64,000 bases of DNA from Leishmania mexicana MHOM/GT/2001/U1103 (GCF_000234665.1 NC_018338.1:970084-1034083), one strand, 5' to 3'; positions 39,957 through 51,191 are shown, counted from the first letter of the stretch. Notes: generated by a model not told the origin, from the sequence alone. Program-made: numbers and translations.

Positions 39957-41495
39957 TTACGCCTCCATCAGGAGAAAACCAAACGGAATGCACTGGATGG
40001 GCTCGTGGGCCAAGTGGCGACGCTTGCCCAGCTTGTAGTACAGCAAGCCCTTCAGTACCATGGGTGCATCGCTGTGATTCACAAAGTAGAGCGAGAACAC
40101 TCGAGAGCCCTCGGCGACGTTCGCCGGCGCGGGGGAGGTCGCCGAGGACTCGATGCCGGTGCGCTTGTCGGCCGACGTCGCTGCAGCCGCACCTTTTCCT
40201 TCGTTTGGCCCCGCAAAGACTCCCTCACCGAGCACCTCGGCAACTCCGCTGCCGACGAGTTCGCTAAAATGATCGCCGTAATCGCGCTCGCGCAGCATGC
40301 GAAGGACGTCGCTGCTGTGAAGATAGCCCACCTCCTCGACCAGCTGCATCAGCTCCATGTCCAGTCGCACAAAGTACGAGTTCACAACGAGCACCTCGGT
40401 TCGCTCCGCTCCTGTCCCCTCTGGTGACAGAGGTACAAGCGAGAACCGGACGCGAAACTGTCGGTGCGCAGCTGCGAAGTATCCCATACCAGCGTGCTCC
40501 TTGCTTGTGTACTGCACATCGTAGGGCTCTAAAGACACGGAGAGACTCACATTCGCGTCCTGACACGTCAGCCTTGTCGGGAACTTCTGCCGCACCAGCT
40601 CCGTCAGTGCCGCTCGCTGATACGCGCACGTAGCCAGTTCGGCCGCTGTGACGGTAGGAAACCCAGCCAAAAACTGCTCCGCCATGGGGAATGACTCACG
40701 GTGGCGAAGGACAAACATTTCTTGCTGCTGGCCAATGGCGCCGGCCGAGTAGACGATGTCAGGGTCGCTCTCTTCCACCACCTCTGCCAAGCCGCCGCCA
40801 GCGGTAGCGAGTGCGAAAGATTCCGTAGCCTCCTTGGATGCCTTACCCGAAGAAGACCGTGTCGACGTTGCGGCCGTGACTGCTGCCCCTGCCTGCTGAA
40901 AAGCCCTCGTCGCCGAAGGGGTGGCGCTCCCGGTGTTCTGTGACTTGTTCTCAAAGTATTCGTCTGGAATGAAGTCATGTTCGGCTGGCCCCCTGGAGAT
41001 GCTCAGTGAGGTGGCCAGCAGTTGCTGAGTCTTGCTGCTAAAGACGCGCCCGAGCCGTTCCTGAAGCCACAGAAGGTTGCGATACCGCACAATCTGCATG
41101 GCTACCGGGTTCATGCCGGCTACCACCGGCGCTGATTCGCGCACCGCGTTGTGTAGGTCGGTATAGCACATCGCGAAGAGCGTGGTTGTGTCAATAGGGT
41201 AGCATTCGGAACTCGGCCGCAGGAGGTGCTCCGCGACGGGATCGCGAGTCGTCTTCTTGCCCAAAGACGACTTTGGCAATTTCGACACATCAGCCGGGGT
41301 CGTGCCCGGAGTCGCTGCTGGATTCACCGTTCCTGAGGAGGACGTTGTGCCTGGCACCGCTGTGCTCCGTTCACTGCCTGTTGTGTGAAGAGGTAAAGAA
41401 AGAAGAAACCGAATGTCTTGAACATAGTGTGGACGGGTGTGGCACGCCTTGTGCAGCTGCTTCAGTACCTTTCGGTACACCGGCGCCACTTTCAT
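39957..41495 (-). CDS. Conserved-looking hypothetical protein, possible LYR-like N-terminus and ApaG-like C-terminus
   Basis: The 512-residue product is not firmly recognised. The first 35 residues (MKVAPVYRKVLKQLHKACHT) resemble an LYR-type helix: a small hydrophobic-Tyr-Arg start followed by a basic helix, found in mitochondrial assembly factors. After a low-complexity insert (about 45-80) comes a helical region with aromatic residues (VRYRNLLWLQERLGRVFSS). The C-terminal part has beta-rich text (ANVSLSVSLEPYDVQYTSKE, FRVRFSLVPLSPE) and near the end FSLYFVNHSDAPMVLKGLLY. This loosely resembles the ApaG fold, where a long insert would split the domain. Both comparisons are weak. The first in-frame Met is used. 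Probably real because the codons are GC-rich and the frame is long and non-repetitive outside the inserts. Confidence 0.7.
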   Translation of the reverse strand: MKVAPVYRKVLKQLHKACHTRPHYVQDIRFLLSLPLHTTGSERSTAVPGTTSSSGTVNPAATPGTTPADVSKLPKSSLGKKTTRDPVAEHLLRPSSECYPIDTTTLFAMCYTDLHNAVRESAPVVAGMNPVAMQIVRYRNLLWLQERLGRVFSSKTQQLLATSLSISRGPAEHDFIPDEYFENKSQNTGSATPSATRAFQQAGAAVTAATSTRSSSGKASKEATESFALATAGGGLAEVVEESDPDIVYSAGAIGQQQEMFVLRHRESFPMAEQFLAGFPTVTAAELATCAYQRAALTELVRQKFPTRLTCQDANVSLSVSLEPYDVQYTSKEHAGMGYFAAAHRQFRVRFSLVPLSPEGTGAERTEVLVVNSYFVRLDMELMQLVEEVGYLHSSDVLRMLRERDYGDHFSELVGSGVAEVLGEGVFAGPNEGKGAAAATSADKRTGIESSATSPAPANVAEGSRVFSLYFVNHSDAPMVLKGLLYYKLGKRRHLAHEPIQCIPFGFLLMEA

Positions 41496-42926
41496 CGTCG
41501 AAAGAGGGGTTTAGGGAGTGCTCTGCGCTTGCTTGCATGGTCCACTATGTGGGCAATGCCTGTGCGCGGCACCAGAACGGTGTCGCCAGCCACTTCAAGG
41601 AGGAGAGGCTGTTGCTTGGTTTCCTCAGTCGGAAGAGGTGTTCTCCATGGAGGGCGGGTGCTGCATTCATCAAGAGAACTCCATACGAAAAAGGAATGCC
41701 AATTCAAAGGCATGGGGGGGGCGGGGAGGGGGTTAAGCGAAAGAGAAAGCGAGGGGTAAGGGTGGCAAGGTGTCAGGTAGTGGCGGTGACCAGAGATCAG
41801 AAAGGCGAGGCGAGATGCGGGTTGTCTCTCAGTGCGTGTGTTTGTGTGTATGTGTAGTAGACACCAATACTCCAGCATATATGTACACATACACCAAAAG
41901 GCAGCATACTTGCCCGTTCGACTGTAGCACTTCTCTGATGCAGCCAGCTGTCTCACACGACGAATCGCACGGAATACGCGATCGCCGAACACTCGTCCAC
42001 CACCGTGCAACTCCGTGGCGACGCAGCTATTTTTCTTCCTTCTTTTTTTTGTGGCTCGTATGTTTGCGCAACGGCGATGCGACGTGGAGGGACATCAAGA
42101 GATTCCCGGAGAGAGAGCGATGGGGTGGGGGGCGGGGGCGGCGGCGATACTAACGCACGCAAGTCCTACAGGCAGCAACAATGCCCCAATAACGGGAACA
42201 CAAAAGAGGCCACACCCACACCCACACACCTCTGCAGCGACTACAGAAGAGATGAGGAGCACAAATGAAGGACCGGGAAGCATGAGCAAGAAAGCCACAA
42301 CGACAGGAGCAAAGGGCGAACGACGACAGAGCGTGCGCTCGCTAGGCGCTGCGTACTTGGGCTTCCCCTTTTGTTTCCCTCACAGGCAAACAACACGAGG
42401 AGGCGCAAAGGTGATGAGGGGCAACTCAAGAAAAAGAACACGAGAGCACATCACCTCACGCGTTTGCGGCACGGCAAAGCCACCCATTCTCTTAGACGCA
42501 CGACACTCTCACTTGTCTTTACCGCTCTCTGTAACTCTGATTCCGCAAGGCACAGCGCATACCTTGAACGGTGACGCGCAGGGGGGTCTTTGACGCCGAT
42601 GGACTTCGACACCAGTGCACTTGCTCGCAGAAAGATAAGCCAACGCACGCACACAGACGTATAGAATCACATCACACGTGACAACGGGACACAGAAAGGG
42701 GGGGGGGGCGAAACAGAAAGACGCAACAAGGAGGAGCTGGGGGAAGAAAAAGAGAGAGCGATGGGTCAGAGAGGGACAGTCCTTTGTGTCGATTCACGAC
42801 TCCCCCGACGGTGGCCCCGAGACGTATGTCACTTCGACCGATGCATCGCGCGGGGTGCGCGCTCACGCCACCGTGCGTGAGATGAAAAAGACAGATCCGT
42901 GCGGCGCACACACCCTGTGTCTCACC
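41496..42926. other. Intergenic region, nothing convincing
   Basis: A 1.4-kb gap between two - strand genes, with purine-rich patches on the + strand (for example about 41716-41757 and 42120-42150). A + strand frame at 42015-42593 and the - strand frame at 41492-42010 have no domain and are not called. Confidence 0.5.
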
Positions 42927-43835
42927 TCAGGTAATGGCCTTGAAGAAGAGGGCTATCATAAGGCCAATAATGAGTATAATCATGAAGAGCACGCACAGTT
43001 TGAATGTGCCGGCGGACTGGTACTCCGCGGCCCTCTGCAGCTCTGTGCGCGCCTTCTGCACACGGGTGTGGGTGATGGTCATGTTGTAATCAATGCGGTC
43101 GAGCAAGGCGCCTTGCTCAATGACGAGGGTGTTCATGTCCTTGAACATCTCGTGTAGAGACTTGATGGAGCTGTAGATGCGCTCAAACTCCTTCACCCGC
43201 TCATCTGCCATCTGCTGATTTAGCATGATCGTCTCGACCTGCTCCTGCGTCATACCCTTCTGGAGGTACTGATCCATAAGCGCGTCGTTCTCCAGCTGCT
43301 GCTCCACCGCCTTCTGCCGATCGCCGCCAGCCCAGCGCTGAGAGACGAGCTGCTGTTTCTTCACATCCATCATGTAACGGCGTTGGCTCTCGCGGTAGAG
43401 CTTGCTGACGTTGTTGATCTCGTTCACTAGGCACATCTTGACATTGCGCAAAATGCTCAACTCGGCATCCGTGCCCCCGTCAGGGAGGTCGCGTGTGTAG
43501 GAGATTTCCAAGTCCTTCACGCCCATCTCGCTTTGCTTGAAGAGGCGATCAATGGTGTTCTGAGCATCCTCGATCTCGGCCTCCTCGCGGCCTTCGTCAC
43601 GCGTGGAGCTGAACTCCACCTTGAGGTGGTCCTTCCGCAGCTTCTCGAGAGCCGCCATTTGCTCCTTGATTTGGTCTTCAATGCGACGGACATCAGCCAT
43701 CTTTTTCACCCAAAGCGGCGTCACATAGACGCGATTCATATTCTCCTCTTCGGCAAGCAACTGCTCCGTCTCAGGCCGGCGTGGCCGGATCGCACGGTAC
43801 TGCAGGAACTCGCCCGTGCGGTCACGAGTCGCCAT
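42927..43835 (-). CDS. Syntaxin 16-type Qa-SNARE (Tlg2 homologue)
   Basis: Syntaxin 16 drives fusion of endosome-derived vesicles with the trans-Golgi network. The 302-residue product begins MATRDRTGEFLQYR, very like the family N-terminus that binds the SM protein Vps45. A helical Habc-like region follows. The Qa-SNARE motif is at about 208-270 with the family-typical core TLVIEQGALLDRIDYNM, whose zero-layer glutamine is Gln241. A C-terminal membrane anchor (about 279-299, KLCVLFMIILIIGLMIALFF) ends close to the last residue, as in tail-anchored SNAREs. Length matches the family. The Met at 43835 is chosen over one five codons upstream because the conserved N-terminus starts there. Confidence 0.93.
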   Translation of the reverse strand: MATRDRTGEFLQYRAIRPRRPETEQLLAEEENMNRVYVTPLWVKKMADVRRIEDQIKEQMAALEKLRKDHLKVEFSSTRDEGREEAEIEDAQNTIDRLFKQSEMGVKDLEISYTRDLPDGGTDAELSILRNVKMCLVNEINNVSKLYRESQRRYMMDVKKQQLVSQRWAGGDRQKAVEQQLENDALMDQYLQKGMTQEQVETIMLNQQMADERVKEFERIYSSIKSLHEMFKDMNTLVIEQGALLDRIDYNMTITHTRVQKARTELQRAAEYQSAGTFKLCVLFMIILIIGLMIALFFKAIT

Positions 43836-43881
43836 GCTTTCTACTTGCACGTAACGGCGCTGCTTTTTTTTTTATAAAGTG

Positions 43882-43925
43882 CTCAGTCAAAGATGTAGGA
43901 AGGAATAGAGAGAGGGATGGAAAAG
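43882..43925 (-). promoter_or_regulatory. Candidate spliced-leader acceptor for syntaxin 16 gene
   Basis: On the - strand a 37-base C/T-rich tract (43889-43925) is followed by the first AG at 43882-43883, 47 bases before the Met at 43835. One of the clearest acceptors in the window. Confidence 0.6.
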
Positions 43926-45947
43926 ACACGTTGACCCAACTCGCGGCAGCATCGGCCCGAACACGCGCACGGATATGTATTTGCCTCAACAACTCAGGCA
44001 GTCGTTTTTTTTTTCGCGTGTTCCCCCTCTTCTCTGGAAAGCACACGCATGACTCTCCACGCAGCCTCTGTGCTTTCGTTTCTCCTGCAACAGCCGCTGT
44101 GATCTACAGAGCGGGGAAGGCCCGAAGATGTGATTCAACGGTGGACTATACCGTTTTTTATATATTTCGGTTTCTGGTGATGCTCTAAATCACTGCAACG
44201 CTTACCAACAACCAAGACGTGGCTGTGTCTGTCCGTGGGTGTGCAGTGACGTGGGAGGGTGGGGGAGCGCCCACGAAACAAAGGAAATATGTATATAAGG
44301 AGAAACAGATTTCAGAGTAGTCCACAACTCCTGACTCGTGACGTGGTGTGCATCATTTGAGCGTCGTCGTCGCTCCTCCATCTTGAAGAAAACAGAGAAG
44401 CGAAGAACTAGGCAAATCATGACACCGGCGCCCTTGTTTATCGGTGGTCTGGTGGCCTGCTTTACCCGTCAACTCTGCCCCGCGGGCCTCGCAGTCAAGA
44501 ACATCCAAGTCATGCGTGTTCTCTGTTTCACAACTGACTCGCCGCACTCTGTCATTCGTTGACTACAAGTAGTGATGGGTGATAGGCCTAGCCATCATCA
44601 AGAGGTCAACGTCATCAATGAACGCTGCTGCAGCACTGCCGTGTTCTCACTAGAGGACACAACGAAGGTGCTGGAGGCAGATGCGTGCGCTAAAGGCACG
44701 GCGACACGCACTCATAAGAAGGGATCTACACGATGGGCGACGGAACCCAAAGAAAAAACGAAAAAAGACCGCACCGAAGATGACGCGGAGGGGAATAGGG
44801 AAGGGGGCCGGGAGCACACAGCTAGCAGCGACACGGAGACACCAACGTCAACAACAAAAAAAAGGTGGGCAGCCAAAACTCAATGAGCGCTTTCTGCTTA
44901 ACGGAGACCGTGTAGCCGTCTCCGCGACTCCTGCGACCCTCGAACACCACATACGCACGCATACACACATCACAACCTGCACCTACACACTCGATATAGA
45001 TTCTTGGTCAGTGTAGTAGTGCAAGAAGCGCATCCAGCCGTTTTTGGAGCCCAGGCGCCAGGGCCGCGCATGCACCACCACATGCAGCAAAACGAGGGGA
45101 AAGTGGGCAAGTTTCCACTATCCCATTCGGCTTACTGCACTGGGGAGGATGGGACCAAGACAGAGGATAGTTTACGGTCATAAAGGGTAGCGACAGCTCG
45201 CGGAGTCGGGGCTGGAGGGAGCTGCTGAGCGCGGTTGCCAGAGGCTTATGTGTCATGCATGTGAGAGCGAAAAGGTACCTGGCATGTGAAAGGGAAGGGA
45301 GAACACAAAAGAAAAGGCTCGCGTGAACGTGGGTGGGCGTTCAGTGCAGCTCCTCGATAACAAACTCAGACGAGTGCAGCGCATGGGGCAGCGCGAGAGA
45401 GGGTGTGCCAACGTGAAAGCAAAACGATCAGCACTAGAGCAGGAGAGCCCCATGCACCAAGACGAACAAAAGGGACACAAGGGCTGTCATTCTCTGGATC
45501 ACAGGTGTGTTACACCACACACAGGCACGCGCACACACTGAGAGGAAGCGATTCAGATATATACACACATGGAGACAAGAATGCACATAAAAGAGTGCAG
45601 TGCCTAATAGAAAGGCGCGGATGTACCTCAGTGTGGGATATCATCGTTAGCTGCGATACGCTCAGGCGTGAAGTAGCGCGTTACCTTGCACACCACCATT
45701 GTTTTGCCACGCATAGCCGCTTCTATTCTGGTACGCCCAAGTAGCGGAGGCATGTGGAACACACACACACACACAGACATACGCAACAAACAAAGACCTC
45801 CACCGCGTACCCTGGCCAAAAGCACCCACCGGTGAAGAGAAGTGGGCATGGGTCGCAGGAGCACACTACAGGTGGAGTTCGACATAGCAAAAGTGGTGTA
45901 CAGCGTGTATTCTACGGCAGCGCACTGAGTTCACTGTGTCTTTCGCT

Positions 45948-45966
45948 CACACACACACACACACAC
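45948..45966 (+). repeat. (CA)n microsatellite
   Basis: Nine CA units lie on the + strand (TG on the transcribed strand), downstream of the SET-domain gene. Confidence 0.85.
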
Positions 45967-46111
45967 TTCCTGGAGCCCCCCTACCACCACGGGTTTGCCT
46001 CGACGAGATCACGCTCACAGAGAATTATTCTCGAGAAAAAAGAAACGAGAACCACACCACACCAGTGCGCAAGGTCGCACCTCTTTCCAGTTCGGGGACA
46101 TTCCCGCGTAT

Positions 46112-48427
46112 TCACTTGGGCGGCACTTGTAGCGCCTTCATGGAGGTCTCCTGCAGCACTGACTCCTGCTCAACCAGTACAAGTGGTTCCGGTGCTGGTG
46201 GTGATGCCCACTCTTGCGGCGAAGGCAGCTGCCCCGGTATCTTAGGCTGCACAAGCCTGTGAATGTTCGGCGGCAGCGCGGCGCGTTTCAGGACGCCCCA
46301 CACCTCTTTTGTTTCCTGTAGCTGCTTCCATTTGATGTTCGACTCACTCTGCGCGGAATACGCCGCCGTCTGTGCAATCGCCGGGGGAAGAATCGCGAGG
46401 AGGTAGAGGTAGGACTCGTACGTGGTGAGGCTCTGGGGGTGTCCAGGAGGGATGAAGAGTGCCTCCGCAGCGAGCTGCTTCAGAGAGATGTCGTAGACCG
46501 TCTTGGTGGGGACGAAGAGTGTCTTGCTGTTCGGGTCCCGTTGCCGCGCATCTGGCGTGGCGCCTTTCACGGCGCAAAGTCGCACCGTCTCTTGTACGTA
46601 GGCCGCACGCACAAGATTCAGCCGCCAGTGGTGATCATGAAGGCGCAGAACGGACTCTGAGCTGCCGTACTTGCGCAAGAATGCGAGAAGACGGTTGCAC
46701 TGGTTCATTCGATGAATGGGAGGGATGTTGCCGACAAGGGTCAGATTGATCTCCACGCCGGTGTCATCCATGATCTGGAGAGACTCGAAGTCCTTGTGCA
46801 TTTCCTCCCTCAGTTCCCTCTGTTTCACAGCATCCCGATCGACGCCCGAGTCGGTGAAGAACGCCACGGTCAAGGTCAACTCCGCTTCCAGCTGCGCCTT
46901 GGTCCTCGTCGCGCTTTTCTCCGGCCTCACATTGGGCGCGCTTCCTTTTTCATTTGGGGTGCATACCGAGGCAGCTCCAGCGGCAGCAGTGGTAGAGCCG
47001 GTGACGGTGGTAGAAGCAGTGTTCTCCAGCGTCTCAGTGCAGCGACAACAGTCACAGTCCAGGAAGTACTTCCGTTCGAGGATGTTGCGGCGTCTTTCAC
47101 GAGAAAGCAGTAGGAAGGCGAGGGAGTCGGCGTGCTTGTAGAGATACGTGATCTCCTCTCCGCGGCGAATGCCCTCCAACCGGGCGCAGCGGCAGATGCC
47201 AGGGTACGGTGCAGTAGAGAGATCGTACTGGACGGCCGCGTTTGGCCAGCAGCTATGCCGAAGCGTGCCTAGTTCGCCATAGAGGGCCAGCCGAGATTCG
47301 GCAGGAGAGGTGCTGGCGCCGAGTTTCTGTCCGTGGATAAGGCCGATGGAGAGGCACTGTGCATAGGTTGTGTCATCGACGCCGTCAATGTCGGACGCAC
47401 AGAAAAAGTCTCGATTGTGCGTCCGCGACGCCAACCGCTCATCGTCCTTGACAGCCAGCACGATTTGTTTTGGATCGCGGGAGATCACTTTTGGATACTC
47501 ACGCAGCATAATGTGCCCGACGACGGTGTCACGGCGAGCGTAGCCGGTCTTGTAGAGTCCCCCAGCCCTATCGGCTGGGTCAGCGCCGGCATAGCTGTCC
47601 AAACCGCTAACAGCTAGCTGCCTCGGCGCGGTGCGAGCCGTCTGTGGCATGTCCGGCGACGGAGGAGCGACTCCCCGTGACGGACGACGCACCGGCCCGC
47701 GGGAAGAGAAATGCATCTGAGCCACGGACGCAGTCGCCTCACAAATGCTGCGACGCTTTATTACGAGCGACGGTCCTGCTGCACTTGAGGTGGTGGCAAG
47801 GTTAGATGTAGAGAAGACATTCTTCTGTGCATCGCCGGTTTCTAGTGGGTCAATCTTCCCGTCGTCCGTCGTTTCTGGCGCCTCGTGCACGCGGGTCGTT
47901 ATCTTGTGATATGGTCGAGGACTGGCGGCGGCTGCCGGCATCTTTGCTTGCACGGGGACAGGTGGCATTTTTGGCGGAGGTGCTGAAAAGACAATATGCG
48001 TGGACTGGCTGCCATTGGTGGTCCTCTCCATCGTGCTGCTGCACGGTCGCGGGGACGTGTGTGAAAGGCTCCTCGAGGCCTCTTCCCCCTTGTTCTCTTT
48101 CTCCTCGTCGTTCTGATCTGTGACATCAGCGGGACTGAAGTCGATTTCCTTGATGGTGGCTTCCGGACCACTCAGCACGGCCCACAGCGGCATGCACACG
48201 GCCTGCGCGCTGCCACTGTGCTGCTTCCGCAGGCTTGTCAAGGGTGCTGTTAGGTGGCGAATAGGGACATCATTGGTGAGATGCAACTTTACATCCACCT
48301 CTGTAGGAATGGAAAGCATGGAGCGAAGCTTGTTGATGGCGCCGACGGCGGTCGTGGCGGGTCCGCAGACAGCCGAAAAACGGTGCATGTGACCAGCACT
48401 ATCCGTGATGTGGAACACGAGGATCAT
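46112..48427 (-). CDS. SET-domain protein, SMYD-like, with N-terminal beta-grasp-like region
   Basis: SET proteins methylate lysines on histones or other proteins. The 771-residue product has an N-terminal region (MILVFHITDSAGHMHRFSAV to about residue 60) with the look of a PB1 or ubiquitin-like fold. About 230 residues of low complexity follow. The SET region runs from about 290 (YKTGYARRDTVVGHIMLRE), through the catalytic-fold signature LRHSCWPNAAVQYD (389-402) and GEEITYLY (423-430), to a post-SET cysteine cluster (CDCCRC at 458-463). The C-terminal 300 residues are mostly helical, as in SMYD proteins, though no MYND zinc finger is seen. HSCWPN replaces the more usual NHSCxPN start by Arg for Asn (RHSC), which touches the SAM-binding site. 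The Met at 48427 is supported by an acceptor 48 bases upstream. Confidence 0.85.
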   Translation of the reverse strand: MILVFHITDSAGHMHRFSAVCGPATTAVGAINKLRSMLSIPTEVDVKLHLTNDVPIRHLTAPLTSLRKQHSGSAQAVCMPLWAVLSGPEATIKEIDFSPADVTDQNDEEKENKGEEASRSLSHTSPRPCSSTMERTTNGSQSTHIVFSAPPPKMPPVPVQAKMPAAAASPRPYHKITTRVHEAPETTDDGKIDPLETGDAQKNVFSTSNLATTSSAAGPSLVIKRRSICEATASVAQMHFSSRGPVRRPSRGVAPPSPDMPQTARTAPRQLAVSGLDSYAGADPADRAGGLYKTGYARRDTVVGHIMLREYPKVISRDPKQIVLAVKDDERLASRTHNRDFFCASDIDGVDDTTYAQCLSIGLIHGQKLGASTSPAESRLALYGELGTLRHSCWPNAAVQYDLSTAPYPGICRCARLEGIRRGEEITYLYKHADSLAFLLLSRERRRNILERKYFLDCDCCRCTETLENTASTTVTGSTTAAAGAASVCTPNEKGSAPNVRPEKSATRTKAQLEAELTLTVAFFTDSGVDRDAVKQRELREEMHKDFESLQIMDDTGVEINLTLVGNIPPIHRMNQCNRLLAFLRKYGSSESVLRLHDHHWRLNLVRAAYVQETVRLCAVKGATPDARQRDPNSKTLFVPTKTVYDISLKQLAAEALFIPPGHPQSLTTYESYLYLLAILPPAIAQTAAYSAQSESNIKWKQLQETKEVWGVLKRAALPPNIHRLVQPKIPGQLPSPQEWASPPAPEPLVLVEQESVLQETSMKALQVPPK

Positions 48428-51191
48428 TATGGCACACGCGAAGTCGGCAGTACGTTGCACGTAGTCAAGTGAAACTACAAAACAAGAGACCAGAGAGAAC
48501 CGACCCGTACGGCGCGGTGGCACCCGGCAGAGAAGCTCGACAATACCGTGTTACAGACGAGAGGAGCGGAGCAGAGGACAGTTCTACGATTCCACCGTCT
48601 CCCTTCAAAGAATAGAGCCCACTAATTTCGCTGTGTTCGTGCCTTTCTAAACAACAAGTTCGGACCCAAGAAGAGAAAACTGAAGACCGGAGCCGCGCTC
48701 CATGAATACGGAGACGGTGAAGCGGGAGCGAGACCGGCACACACAGACAGCCCGAGAGAGACTGGGACAGATATGGCGGACTTGCGGAGCTAATGCAGAC
48801 GAGAAATACCGGTAGCACACAGACACACAGATACACCCATACGAAAAAAGAAATAACACCAAGCACGCACACGCATTCGAAAAAAAAGGAAAGGGAACGA
48901 GCCCGTCAGTACCGGTGATCCGGGACAGTGACGAATTTCGTCGCTTGTTGTGCGGAGTGGCTAATGCGACACACAGTCCAGCACCTCTGCCGTCTCACCA
49001 CCGCTTGCTTGCTTCTCATGACGGTAGCGCGTAGCAGTATCGTGTTGGGGCAGGCGACGGAAAAACCATGAGTGAGGGAAGGGATAGCGAAAACAGAAGA
49101 CACCGGGAGGCGTAGAAGGTTTGTGACAAAGTCAATGGAGTGGGGGCGAGGAGAGGCGAGAATCTTGACGGAGACGGAATACACCGCGCGAGAAGAAAGG
49201 GGTGCCATTCCTGTGATGCCTCCACAACACACTGGAGTCAGATAGGTCTGTCGATGTTGAAAACCACATCGACGACCAAATGTATCTTGCCTGAAACGGC
49301 ATAGAGGGCACTGGCGCGTTGGCTTTCGCCATGGAATCTGTGCGCTCAAGGTGGTGGTAGTGGGGAGGGGGCATGGTTGTGGTTTTTTTGTCGGTTTGCA
49401 CCCAATGGTGCTTACCATAGCCACTAGAATACCATGTTCTACTACTTCGCTGCTCCACTCCTCTGTTTTTCTTTGCTTGATGGGCGCATGATTGTGGCTG
49501 CAGATCCCCTTTGCTCAGCTGCACGTTGCATCAGAGAAGCAAGAAAGGGTCAAGCGTACGCACCGTCGTGCAAAGAAAGACGGAGATGTCTGTCAAGACG
49601 TGAGAAAAGAAAACACAACGAAAGGGAGAACAGCAAACTTCAGTCCCCTGCACCGGGTACATGCGGATGCGGTGCAGGGTGGGTGGTACACGGTAGGGGC
49701 AACGATGTCCACCACCCTAGCGCTGGAGAGGGGAGGGGGGAGGAGGGAAACAGTGAAGGTAAAGAAGAGCGAGAGACTGCGACGCCGGTGTTCGAGTGGT
49801 TGAAGAGAACAAAGAAAATGTACACTTCAAGCCGCAGACATATCCACAAGGAGTGCGGAGAAGAAAGTAAATTCAAGGCAGCGTATTGAGGGTCATTCCA
49901 CAAGTGCAGGCCTCTGAAGAAAAGGAAGGAGGTGGAGCTGGGCGGAAAAAAAAAGGAGGCGTGGGAAAGCAAACAGCAACCGACACAGATGAGGTGGCGG
50001 AGGGCAAAATGCGGTGACGCCGTGGCTCACATCGTGTGGTGTCTTGCTCTACCCTTGTTGATACACCGTCAAACAGATTCGTCCGGAGGCGTTTATTCAA
50101 TTTTTTTTCTTGTCGCGTTTTCGTACGTTTATTTTTTTCCTTTTCACCAAATATTTCACCAACACGTCGAAGACATATATGGGCAGCGCACGAGGGTGAG
50201 GAGAAGGCGGCGGCGGCGGCGGGCCGTACTCCCCTCCTATGATTCCTCAGGTGGTGGGACAGCATCACAAAAAAGACAGCAGACGAAAACTGGACTGCAT
50301 GCGTTCCGACACATACAAACACAGGCACACATAAGCGAACAGCGGAAAAACAAAATCAGACAGTCGACTTCACTCACAAGTGAAAAACGCAGCACAGTGC
50401 AAAGACGGGTGAGCAGCGGAAGAGGCTGATGGAGAAAAGTTCCGCGATCAAGGAATACCCGTTTCTCACACGAATGTGTACTGCCATGCAGGAGAAACGC
50501 CACTCCTCTCTGCCCTCCCTGGCCTGACACAAGCACCCATCGAGTGGTGTGAAGCAGCCCTAGGCACACGCCTTACAGTCAATGCGCCGACTCAGTCACC
50601 TCAGCACCGCCTCTGACTCAGCCTCTACCCACCCGCCACCTGTTCTACCGGTCGCCACTTACGGTGCATCTCTCTCTTGGGTGCAGGGCTCAGGATCCTC
50701 GTACCAGCAGGCAGTGAGGACCGGGTGAGAGATGTGTACGAGTCACGCTGACACTTTTTCTATTCATATGGATGGCACAACTGTGTCCACTGTCGCATGC
50801 CGCTCGGACGCAGCACCATCCACTGCCTGACCGCCAACATCAGCAGCGATACACCGCTCTGCATGCACTAACGCATCGGTACCTGTCCCTGTCAACAGGA
50901 GAAAGTGGTTGTGGATTCACAGGGAGATAGTGAGGGAAAGGGGGGAGAGGCTGTTCCGATTTCCAATACCCAGAACGTGGGTAGTGGCTCCTGAGATGCC
51001 ACGCATTGACATATCCCCCCCCTGCCCTCAAAGAAAACGTCGTCTTGAAAAAAAACAAAAAAAGGATACGGTCGATGGAAACGAGCCATTGCCACTGACG
51101 CGCACGCGATAACGTCTGTCTGTCCTCACCACGGAACATGAGTAGATCCACATTTCCCAGCGAGCAGGTTGCTGACCGGGGGAGTGTATCT
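48428..51191. other. Long intergenic region; possible decayed retroposon near 50570-50900
   Basis: A 2.8-kb gap between the SET-domain and acyl-CoA dehydrogenase genes. No convincing gene is seen; the - strand frame at 48906-49424 (172 codons) lacks a domain. The stretch at 50570-50900 lacks the homopolymers and simple repeats seen on either side and reads as mixed, GC-rich text. It could be a remnant of a SIDER-type retroposon, which are common in Leishmania 3' UTRs, but this is only an impression. Confidence 0.45.
48475..48500 (-). promoter_or_regulatory. Candidate spliced-leader acceptor for SET-domain gene
   Basis: On the - strand GGTTCTCTCTGGTCTCTTG-like text is followed by AG at 48475-48476, 48 bases before the Met at 48427. 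This removes the in-frame Met at 48523 from the mRNA. Confidence 0.5.

Larger units (their letters stand above)
43836..46111. other. Long intergenic region with CA microsatellites
   Basis: A 2.3-kb gap between the syntaxin 16 and SET-domain genes. CA repeats lie at 45760-45775 and 45948-45966. No frame shows a domain; the short - strand frames at 45008-45256 and 45628-45885 look random. Presumed long 3' UTR of the SET-domain gene. Confidence 0.5.

Noticed and set aside
48906..49424. - strand frame of 172 codons in the gap after the SET-domain gene
   Set aside because: No domain, no codon-quality signal and no good acceptor; treated as UTR.
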